NCBI GenBank assembly: GCA_035772735.1
Contig: JASDFA010000019.1
Span: forward strand, 40,013,001 to 40,077,000
DNA length: 64,000 bases
Origin: Datura wrightii
Lineage: Eukaryota; Streptophyta; Magnoliopsida; Solanales; Solanaceae
Direction of reading: 5' to 3'
In this document: piece by piece, positions 1 to 7,974 of the stretch
How the letters are laid out: the number at the start of each line of letters is the position of its first letter
Position numbering within the stretch: position 1 is the first letter of the stretch
Notes under the pieces: model-generated
The model's database searches: none
What the model was told of the DNA's origin: nothing
What the model saw: the letters and a program-made list of their open reading frames with translations, nothing else
Position numbers and translations under genes: made by a program

Positions 1-115
1 GGAGCTGGAGGTCTATTTGCCATTGCTCTGGTCGGTTCGAGAGGAACTGTAATACTTGGGGCAGGAGATTCACTCTGAGCCTCTGACCTGTCTCTCTGAT
101 CCACTGGAGGGAGAC
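1..115 (-). pseudogene. Del element A gag, fragment left of the element-1 insertion
   Basis: This is part of the N-terminal region of a Ty3/gypsy gag read on the minus strand, cut at its upstream side by element 1. It is nearly identical to 18250-18364 in element B, where the same coding region is uninterrupted. The matching start codon and first 22 codons lie at 10530-10595, on the far side of element 1. The rest of element A lies beyond the left edge of the window. The encoded stretch is low complexity, rich in Pro, Ser and charged residues, as is usual upstream of the capsid domain in this clade. The identification rests on the match to element B and on the shared 5-bp target duplication. 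Confidence 0.85.
111..115. repeat. Target site duplication GAGAC, left copy
   Basis: GAGAC lies directly before the LTR terminus TGTCAC at 116. The same five bases follow the other LTR end at 10530-10534. Removing 116-10534 restores the gag sequence found intact at 18356-18375, so this is a genuine insertion site. Confidence 0.93.
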
Positions 116-252
116 TGTCACACCCCGCCTTGGGGAGTATGACTGGCACCTGGTGCCCTACTAGGACCTAACCTGCTGGATTGTTAAGCCTGGGCACATC
201 TGGTGCCTGGCTGGCTCTGACTCACATTTCTGGAAACAAAGGGCTATATAAT

Positions 253-268
253 GGCTGTAATTACAGCC
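253..268. repeat. 16-bp perfect palindrome in the LTR
   Basis: GGCTGTAATTACAGCC reads the same on both strands. The 5' LTR lost it in a 37-bp deletion between two TATAA repeats. The element-4 LTRs carry GGCTATATTTATAGCC (26775-26790) and GGCTGTATTTACAGCC (43952-43967) at the same place. Confidence 0.85.
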
Positions 269-756
269 CCCGGCCCATCGGCCTATAACCTTCTGTACCT
301 ATACCAGCAGCTGACCAGAAACATATTCATTCAGGGGGGACCTATGCGGGCCGACAAGGCCACCATGTTGTCTAGTTATCTGCAACTCAATCATAACGTA
401 TTAAGAAGCTACGTGACCGGCAAGGTCACCACTACTGATAACTATGGCCCCACACGACCATCACAATAGCAAGAAGGAATGCTAATAACTACACAACTGC
501 ACGGCCTCTCACGACCGGCTCATCTGACCACAGGGAATATATACAGACCGCAAGCCTCTAGGAAGAATAATAGAAATGATCAGGACAGGGCCCCGACCTA
601 CCCGTACTGTACAACAAAAGGAACTGAACTACACCTCTAGAAATTCAGTCTCCGGATGACAGGAGCTGAATACTCAACCGCTGATGGGGATCACGTGGTA
701 TCGCCTGCTCGTCTATGGGTACCTGCAGGCAAGTAATGCAGCGCCCCACTAGGCGT

Positions 757-773
757 CAGTACCGCTGGTACTG
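757..773 (-). other. GTAC hairpin of the R/U5 region, element 1 3' LTR
   Basis: CAGTACC, a 3-base loop, then GGTACTG forms a 7-bp stem. It is flanked by the conserved words GAGTATGTAA and GGCGTCAGTAC. Equivalent hairpins occur at 8578-8594, 11289-11309, 21720-21738, 43472-43488, 49789-49807 and 63890-63906. Confidence 0.7.
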
Positions 774-2471
774 AGTATGTAAAGCGATAACTGAAAACAA
801 AATCTGAAAGCAATAATATGACCGATGAAACTGAAGTAGAAGGAATAACTTAACTGTCTGATAATGTAAACCTTACCTTCTCTCAATCATTACTGGAAGG
901 GATAAGAGTCATACCTGGAAACATATCGTGCTACTGCTGATCTACTTGTATCTAACATAACATGGCATAACATGAAATAACATAACATAGCACACACAAA
1001 CCTTACCCGGCCCCCATAAGCCGGGAGGTACAACCAGCACAGAATCTATACCATACCCCGGTCATCCCATCTCCTATACTAGCTGTAAGCATCTCGCCGG
1101 TCCCCTAGGTATGCACTTGGGCTCGCTGAGCCCCTGACTACAACTGCATCTGAGTCCGGAGGACTCCTGAATCTGCACCCGGGCGTATCCGCTCGACTGG
1201 GGTGTGTAAGGGCCGATCAAGGCACAAATATGGGGAAAACTGGCATCCCATCTTCGTCCCCTGGCGGGACGGCATGCCACTCCGTAGAGTGACGTATCCT
1301 CGTCCTCTAGCGGACGAGTCGATACAGCTATTAACCCTGGGCGGTCATGGATGCTAGGTAATCCAACCCCAAACAATACAACGGTCTCAACTGGTAATAC
1401 TGTCTGTGTATCTCACATGCTGAGGCTAATAAGGGTAAAGTACCATATATATTACCTACTGAGCTAATGATAGTAATCTGTACATATTTAATACGTGCTG
1501 AGGCAGTTAAAGATGTATAAATATGAATATAGTCTCCTGCCGGACTGTACTGGGCAAATACTATATAAGATAATGTTTCTGCTGAAAACTCTGTTGTTTA
1601 CTAAGTTTCTGTATACACTATATGCTGGACTAGTGATAAAAATATGTACATACTTAATACCTGCTGAGGCTGGAAGTACTATATGTGTATGTACGAATAT
1701 AGTCTTTCTGCTGAATTATGTTGTATACTGATTTTCTATAGTAACATGATTTACTATTCCTGACATGCTTTCTAAACTTCCTTTTAGTCTGCTATTCTAT
1801 TTTTGAAGTGTTTTACGGGTATTGCATTGCTATACGGGGTTTCAACTGAATACAACCACATCCTAACATTTCGTATCAATATTCATAATAACGCAATATT
1901 CGACTTCTGAACATCCTACTAGTCTGTAAAATGCTATAATGTCTCAATATTACTTAACTTGCCGAGGAAACTAACTTTACATACCTTATCTTTAACTATT
2001 CGTCCGTCGGACGAGGCTCGGCCGGTACTTCAACTATTTTCTTCCAACTGCAGTCATAAATACGTCAATCAATACTAAATACAGCTTTATTGTAAAGAGC
2101 AACGTTACTTTCGATATAGTTTATAGCCTAAACTCAGGCTTATCGAAAGACGGTCGAAAACTCGCTATTTTTCAGCGGCCCAGAAGGGAGAAGTATTCAC
2201 TTCTCAGCTAGGAACACATAGACATTAATTTAGAGCAATTCTACTTACCTTAGTTCGGTGGCTCACCGATTCGTCGGCCATATTTCACGAAACTAAATCC
2301 GTAGAAATGTTCTCTGCTGCTAATTACTTTGGTATCTAGGATTAATTTGAGTTTGGGCAGCGTTTGGTAGCGTAATCGGGCGAAAATATATAATTTCCTT
2401 CGTCTTCCTCGGCTTCACTGCGCTTTTCTCAAAATTTATAAGTGATAATTGATTTTAAACCGAAGTGGAGG

Positions 2472-2480
2472 CTTTATATA
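2472..2480 (-). promoter_or_regulatory. TATA box, element 1 3' LTR
   Basis: TATATAAAG on the minus strand, about 230 bases from the LTR start. The copy in the 5' LTR is at 10294-10302. Position and sequence fit an RNA polymerase II TATA box. Confidence 0.75.
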
Positions 2481-2502
2481 CTTGGGCCTGGACTTGGCCA
2501 AT

Positions 2503-2542
2503 GTGTCACGGAGCCATCGCGGAGGCCTCTCCTCCGTGACAC
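2503..2542 (-). promoter_or_regulatory. Palindromic upstream module, element 1 3' LTR
   Basis: Inverted repeat GTGTCACGGAG (2503-2513) and CTCCGTGACAC (2532-2542), perfect over 11 bp with an 18-base spacer, 22 bases upstream of the TATA box. A further GC-rich block continues to about 2590. The same module lies in the Athila-like LTRs (29509-29548 and 37769-37808). A role as an enhancer or factor-binding site is inferred from position only. Confidence 0.7.
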
Positions 2543-2707
2543 GCTGCCATCACGGAGGGGCTCTGCCTCGGCTCCTCCCGCGATGGTTCGACGGGTTTCT
2601 CGTCCGATCTTTTCCCGGGCCTTTCTCCAACCCGTATGGCCTTCAAATATGCTTAACTAACGTGGGAATAGGTTATGTACGTGCCGGAAATTCTACGGGG
2701 TGTAACA

Positions 2708-2720
2708 TTCTCCCCCCCTT
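2708..2720 (-). other. Polypurine tract, element 1
   Basis: AAGGGGGGGAGAA on the minus strand, directly before the 3' LTR. It is the expected primer for plus-strand DNA synthesis. Confidence 0.9.
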
Positions 2721-2975
2721 AAGAACATTCGTCCTCGAATGTATACTGTTATCTAGAGGACTGCTTACTTTACTTTTCTGGAAAAATTTTGGCAGAGTTT
2801 CCCCTGTAATATGGACTATCGCAAAAACCTGAAATGCAGAAAAGTCCAACACAGGCACTGCATACAATATTCTAAGATCCACTGGACAACTAAATATCAC
2901 TTCTTCTTTCTCATTTACAAACATACAACCATAAGGTACTGTATAAGTAATAATACGGACATACCTGTCATCTGA

Positions 2976-4913
2976 CTAGGCCTGAAATAGGTGAGGGTAT
3001 CTGGTTTTCATATCTTCTTCAGCCTCCCACGTCATTTCCTCCCGATTTCTGTTACGCCACAATACTTTGACAGATGCAACATCTTTAGTTCTCAGTCTGC
3101 GAATCTGTCTATCTAAGATAGCTACGGGAATCTCTTCATAGGCTAACTCTTCTGTGACCTGAACATTCTGAACTGGAACTACTGTAGAAGGGTCCCCTAC
3201 GAACTTCCTTAACATAGAAACATGGAATACTGGGTGAACCGACGCTAACTTTGGAGGCAAGTTCAACTCGTATGCCACGCGGCCTATTCTCCGCCGAATC
3301 TGATATGGCCCAATGAATCTTGGGCTAAGCTTGCCTTTCTTGCCAAACCTCATTACCCCTTTCATCGGGGACACTTTCATATATACCCAGTCGTTTACCG
3401 AAAATTCTAGATTTCTGTGCCGCCTACCTGCGTATGACTTCTGGTGGCTCTGAGCGGTCAGTAAACGTTCTCGGATAAGCTTTATCTTTTCCTCGGACTG
3501 CCGAACAATGTCTGGGCCAACTAATGCTGATTCTCCTATCTCAAACCAGCCCACCGACGATCTACATTTTTGTCCGTACAATGCCTCAAAAGGCGCCATC
3601 TGAATAGTTGAATGGTAGCTGTTATTATAAGCAAATTCAATTAGCGAGAGATATTCATCCCAGCTACCCCCAAAATCTAACACACACGCTCGTAGCATAT
3701 CCTCGAGCGTCTGAATTGTACGTTCCGCCTGCCCATCTGTCTGAGGATGGAATGCTGTGCTCAAGTAAATCTGCATCCCCAAACCTTTCTGAAATGACTG
3801 CCAGAATCTAGCTGTAAACTGTGCTCCCCTATCTGAAATAATAGATACCGGCACTCCATGTATTCTAACTATTTCTCTGATATATAATTCGGCATAATCC
3901 TCAGCTGAGAAGGTAGCCCTCACTGGCAGGAAATGAGCTGATTTTGTCAGCCTATCAACTATTACCCAAATGGAATCATATCTGCGTCTAGTACGGGGTA
4001 ACCCTGTTACAAAATCCATGTTTATCACTTCCCATTTCCACATAGGTATCATTATTTCTTGAGTCAAACCACCCGGTTTCTGGTGCTCTGCTTTCACCTG
4101 CTGATAATTAGCACATCTAGATACAAATACAGCTATCTCAGTTTTCATACCTGGCCACCAGTAGATGTCTCTGATGTCGTGGTACATTTTCGTCGCCCCT
4201 GGGTGAAGGGAATAGCGAGCGTAGTGTACCTCATGCATGATCTGCCCACGAAGTCCTGCAACATTCAGGACACAAAGGCGGCACTTACAATGTAGCACCC
4301 CATCCTCGGTTATCTGAAAATCTGGCTCCTTACCCTTCTGAACTTTATTTCTGAGCTGGACTAAATTGGGATCCTCGTACTGTCGTTCCTTTACCTCTGT
4401 AACTAACGATGACACTGCAGAATTCTGAATTACTACTCCATTATTTTCTGTTTCCATTACTCGAACGGCTAGACCAACTAACTGATGAATTTCCCTGGCC
4501 AATTTCTGCTTCTCAGGTCGCAAATATACTAAACTCCCCATTGACTTACGGCTCAGGGCATCCGCTACGACATTAGCTTTTCCGGGGTGGTATAGAATAT
4601 TCACATCATAATCTTTCAGTAGCTCCAACCAGTGGCGTTGCCGCAGATTCAGCTCCGTCTGAGTGAAAATATACTGTAAACTCTTATGATCTGTGTATAT
4701 ATCAACATGGACGCCGTACAGATAATGCCTCCACATCTTCAAGGCATGAATTACTGCGGCCAATTCCAGGTCATGGGTAGGGTAATTCTTTTCGTGTTTC
4801 CTCAGCGGTCTGGAAGCATATGCAATTACTCTACCATGCTGCATCAACACACAGCCCAGCCCGACACCTGACGCGTCACAATAAACAGAATACCCTTTTG
4901 TGCCTTCCGGCAA
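2976..4913 (-). pseudogene. Element 1 pol, C-terminal part: RNase H, integrase, chromodomain
   Basis: Open stretch of 645 codons and the 3' end of gag-pol. RNase H occupies residues 1-110 with its acidic residues visible (Asp13 in YCDAS, Glu50 in DLELA, Asp75 in YTDHK). The integrase zinc finger follows with His230, His237 and Cys267, but the last cysteine is Tyr270 (CANY), which probably weakens it. The catalytic triad is complete: Asp300 (NMDF), Asp361 (SDRG) and Glu397 (QAERT), with D-35-E spacing. The last 70 residues are a chromodomain-like segment containing VLWRNRNREEMTWE, expected to guide integration to particular chromatin. It stays in frame with the upstream segments across a TGA at 4968-4970, where element 4 has a cysteine codon. 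Confidence 0.92.
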
Positions 4914-4967
4914 TGCTAATACTGGGGCGGAGGTTAATCTGTCTTTCAGTTCCTGGAAACTCTGCTC

Positions 4968-5507
4968 TCATGCCTCCGTCCACCGAAACTTTGCTGCTTT
5001 CTGTGTCAATTTAGTTAAAGGTGCTGCAATGGTCGAGAACCCTTCAACAAATCTCCTGTAATATCCTGCCAACCCTAGAAAGCTACGAACTTCAGTCGGG
5101 GTGGTAGGCCTAGGCCATGACTTAACTGCTTCTATCTTCTGCTTGTCTACCTGTATACCCGCGTCTGAGACAATATGCCCTAAAAAGGCCACTAAGTTAA
5201 GCCAGAATTCATACTTCGAAAATTTAGCATACAACTGGCGGTCCCTGAGAATCTGGAGCACTGCCCGCAAATGAGTCCGATGATCTGCTTCAGAGCGTGA
5301 ATACACCAGAATATCATCAATAAATACTATCACGAACAAGTCCAGGAAAGGTCTGAAAATACTATTCATCAGGTCCATAAAGACTGCTGGGGCATTCGTT
5401 AACCCGAAGGACATAACTAGAAATTCAAAACGTCCATATTGGGTCCTGAACGCTGTCTTAGGAATATCTCTCTTACGTACTCGGACCTGGTGATATCCGG
5501 ACCGCAA
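4968..5507 (-). pseudogene. Element 1 pol, reverse transcriptase palm to connection
   Basis: Open stretch of 179 codons in the same frame as its neighbours. It begins inside the reverse transcriptase at MRSGYHQ and holds the polymerase motif FIDD (residues 62-65) with both catalytic aspartates, then LAKFSK-type and FLGHIVS motifs of the thumb and connection. It is bounded upstream by a TAG (5535-5537) and downstream by a TGA (4968-4970). The TAG replaces a Gln codon (CAG) that element 4 keeps, so a single transition separates this segment from the upstream protease and reverse transcriptase part. Confidence 0.92.
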
Positions 5508-5534
5508 GTCAATATTTGAAAAGTATCTGGCTCC

Positions 5535-6386
5535 CTACAACTGATCAAATAAGTCATCAATTCTGGGGAGCGGATACTCGTTCTTTACTGTAACTTTATT
5601 TAGCTGCCGATAATCTATGCACATTCGGAGCGAGCCATCTTTCTTCCTTACGAATAAAACTGGCGCACCCCATGGTGAAGTACTCGGCCTGATAAAACCT
5701 TTATCTAACAAATCTTTCAACTGCTCCTTTAATTCTCTGAGCTCTATAGGAGCCATACGATAAGGAGGTATTGATATTGGTTGCGTGCCTGGTGACAAGT
5801 CGATAGCAAAGTCTATTTCCCTTTCTGGGGGAATACCAGGTAACTCATCAGGAAATACATCTGGGAATTCATTCACCACTGGGACGGACTGGAGTGTCGG
5901 AGATTCTGCTTGGATATCCTGAACTCTGACCAGATGATAAATGCATCCCTTGGATATCAACTTCCTCGCCTGAAGGTAGGAAATAAACCTACCTTTTGGC
6001 ATAGCGGTGCTGCCTTTCCACTCCCGTACTGCTTCTCCTGGGAAGTGGAATCGGACCGTCTTGGTCCAACATTCAACATTGGCAAAGCATGGCACTAACC
6101 AGTCCATACCCATTATGGCATCGAAGTCTATCATTTCTAACTCGACTAGATCTACTGTGGTCTGGCGGTCAACAATATCTACTGTACACCCGCGGTAGAT
6201 TCGGCTAGCTATGATAGAGTCACCGACGGGCGTAAATACTAAGAAGGGCTGCTGTAATGATTCTGGTACAATACTAAACTTCCGTGCCACAAATGGAGTA
6301 ATATAGGACAAAGTAGACCCTGGATCAATCAACACATAAGCAGGGTGTGAGCAGATAGTTAGCATACCTGTCACAACATCAGGCAA
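5535..6386 (-). pseudogene. Element 1 pol: protease and N-terminal reverse transcriptase
   Basis: Open stretch of 283 codons ending at TAG 5535-5537. A retropepsin-like aspartic protease is marked by IDPGST near residue 22 and the second conserved block GMDWL near residue 93. The reverse transcriptase fingers start at about residue 165 (FPDELPGIPPE) with conserved PPYRMAP and GSLRMCIDYRQLNK, ending at DDLFDQL. Protease normally cuts the Gag-Pol polyprotein; reverse transcriptase copies the element RNA in virus-like particles. The frame is continuous with gag upstream, apart from the TAA at 6519-6521. Confidence 0.92.
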
Positions 6387-6518
6387 CGCTTCTGAATCTT
6401 GCCTCCCTGGTAAGGCATACGTGCGGCTTGGGCCCGCACCTGTACTGGAGGCCCCTGATCTGCCCCGACCCCTGCCTACTGAAACTGAGGGCCTGCGCCC
6501 AGTCGAGGATGCTGTGGC

Positions 6519-6857
6519 TTATGACCCTGCTGATGTTCTATCCTGTCTATCGCGGTCCTCTCGGCCTCTGGCTGGGCAATCTTTCATCAAATGGCCTTCT
6601 TGGCCACAAATATAACATGCGGTGGAGCCATATCTGCATGCTCCAGGATGGCGTCGATTGCATATAGGGCAAAGTGGTAGGGTATACCTACTCTGCTCCG
6701 CCCTCCTCTGTGATGGTGAATCTGCCATCTGCGAGCCTCTACCAGTCTCTGACTGCCCCCTGCGGATGAATCTACCCCCCTGTGACTATGGCGGAGGCGG
6801 GGGCCTAGGCGGCCTGTCTGACAATCGGGGCCTGGGTCCTCCCCGGGCCTCTCTCTA
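6519..6857 (-). pseudogene. Element 1 gag C-terminus: two zinc knuckles
   Basis: Nucleocapsid part of gag. The first knuckle is CPICNRRHPGAC (C-X2-C-X3-H-X3-C) and the second is the classical CYICGQEGHLMKDC (C-X2-C-X4-H-X4-C). Upstream is an Arg/Pro/Gly-rich linker. Three nonsense codons touch this part: TAG at 6855-6857, TAG at 6786-6788 and TAA at 6519-6521. Element 4 has CAG (Gln) at the position of the first and CGA (Arg) at the last. The nucleocapsid normally binds the genomic RNA during packaging. Confidence 0.88.
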
Positions 6858-7526
6858 TAACTCAACTGGCCTGTCCCGGCGATGCTGTTCCTGATTAATC
6901 CTCCTGACCTCTCGTTGTCGCTGTCTGATGCCCTCAATATTCTGGGCAAATGCCTGAATTCGAACAATGTCCATGTCCTCTCGCAATGTGGCTGTAGTGC
7001 AAATCTCAACATATTCTGCATTCAACCCCATAATAAAGCGATGCACTCTGGATGCCATGGTATCAATGAAGGCCGGTGCATATCGGGCTAAGGAATCAAA
7101 CTGCAACAAATATTCCCGAACACTCGTGGCCCCCTGCTCCAGATGTAGGAATTGGTCTACCCGAGCCTGTCGAATCTCCCATGGCAAATAGTGATCCAGA
7201 AAGGCTCCTGAAAAGCTGGACCAGGTGGGAGGGGAAACATCTCTCCCTTGGGACCTTTCCCAGCTCTCATACCACAACACGGCGATATCCCGTAACTGGA
7301 ATGCTGCCAACTCAACTGACTCGGTAGACGTGGCATGCATAACCCTGAAGATTCTCTGCATTTGGTCCAGAAAATCCTGAGGGTCCTCTGTCCGATCCGT
7401 ACCTGTAAATTCTGGGGGATTCAAAGCTAAGAACTCTCGGACCCTCGAACTACCGGGCCCTCTTGATGATTCTGCAACTGTAGATGGCATTGGCTGACGC
7501 TGAGCAGCCATCATCTGTGCTAACAT
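6855..7526 (-). pseudogene. Element 1 gag: capsid-like Retrotrans_gag domain
   Basis: Open stretch of 223 codons. Residues 35-165 carry the plant Retrotrans_gag signature: TEDPQDFLDQMQRIF, LWYESWERS, FLDHYLP and REYLLQFDSLARYAP. This forms the shell of the virus-like particle. It is in the same frame as the N-terminal segment (7548-7760), separated only by TAG at 7548-7550 where element 4 has CAG. It ends at the TAG 6855-6857. Confidence 0.9.
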
Positions 7527-7547
7527 AACTACAGCACTCCTAACCTC

Positions 7548-7760
7548 CTAGTCAGAAGGAGTCAATATAGGGGCTGCTGAAGGTAGTGTCGCCCCAAGTG
7601 GCTCCTGACGTGGTGGAGATTTCTGAGGAGGCTGGGATGATGCCTCTGTAGTGCCCTCTGGTCGGGCTGTCTCCAAATGAGGGGGAGGCATCCTGCCGGT
7701 GCCTTCTCCTGCTGCAATGTCTAAGTTCCGACCCGTGATAGGATGGCGTTGGTCTGACAT
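7548..7760 (-). pseudogene. Element 1 gag N-terminus with start codon
   Basis: The ATG at 7758-7760 begins MSDQRHPITG, and element 4 has an ATG at the equivalent place (27141), so this is the likely gag-pol start. The 70 residues are Pro/Ser-rich and disordered in character. It lies 198 bases downstream of the primer site and 120 bases after the leader hairpin. The TAG at 7548-7550 would stop translation of gag-pol after 70 residues. Confidence 0.85.
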
Positions 7761-7880
7761 TATCTGTAACCAAAGAATATGGTAAGATTTTTAGGGACAC
7801 AACCCTAAACTGTACCGCTCTACAGCACGACTGAATAAGAATAAAAGACAACCATCCTATCATGCCTTGCAGCCTCCTAT

Positions 7881-7911
7881 CCATAGTATGTGGTGCACAA
7901 CACATCCATGG
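7881..7911 (-). ncRNA. Leader hairpin with GTGCAC loop, element 1
   Basis: In the element RNA, CCATGGATGTG and CACATACTATGG pair over 11 bp with one bulged A and one G-U. They enclose the 8-base loop TTGTGCAC, which contains the self-complementary GTGCAC. It lies 47 bases past the primer site. The same architecture occurs in the other Del leaders. A genome-dimerisation or packaging role is an inference from the retroviral kissing-loop layout. Confidence 0.65.
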
Positions 7912-7958
7912 ACAAGACTCTGCTCAGCACGGCTTGCAGACTCCCTGGGATACGACCT

Positions 7959-7970
7959 GCTCTGATACCA
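7959..7970 (-). other. Primer binding site (initiator tRNA-Met), element 1
   Basis: TGGTATCAGAGC on the minus strand, four bases inside the 5' LTR end. It complements the 3' end of plant initiator tRNA-Met. Confidence 0.92.
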
Positions 7971-7974
7971 AGTT

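Larger units (their letters stand above)
116..2707 (-). repeat. Element 1 3' LTR
   Basis: Long terminal repeat of about 2.59 kb with TG...CA termini (minus strand starts TGTTACACCCC and ends at the GTGACA complemented at 116). It matches 7975-10529 along its length. U3 is short: the TATA box is about 230 bases from the LTR start on the minus strand, leaving over 2.2 kb of R and U5. Small frames inside it, such as 251-469, 1074-1376 and 1495-1731, are not genes. It keeps a perfect palindrome at 253-268 that the 5' LTR has lost. Confidence 0.95.

Noticed and set aside
1495..1731. Frame conserved at 9317-9553 that might be a small gene
   Set aside because: Both lie at the same place in the two LTRs of element 1; conservation follows from LTR duplication, and the sequence is AT-rich non-coding U5.
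2976..7760. Endogenous pararetrovirus or other integrated plant virus
   Set aside because: Integrase, chromodomain, polypurine tract, LTRs and target duplications identify an LTR retrotransposon; no movement or coat protein motif is seen.
7959..7970. tRNA gene fragment at TGGTATCAGAGC
   Set aside because: It is only the complement of the tRNA 3' end, placed at an LTR edge; there is no cloverleaf around it.
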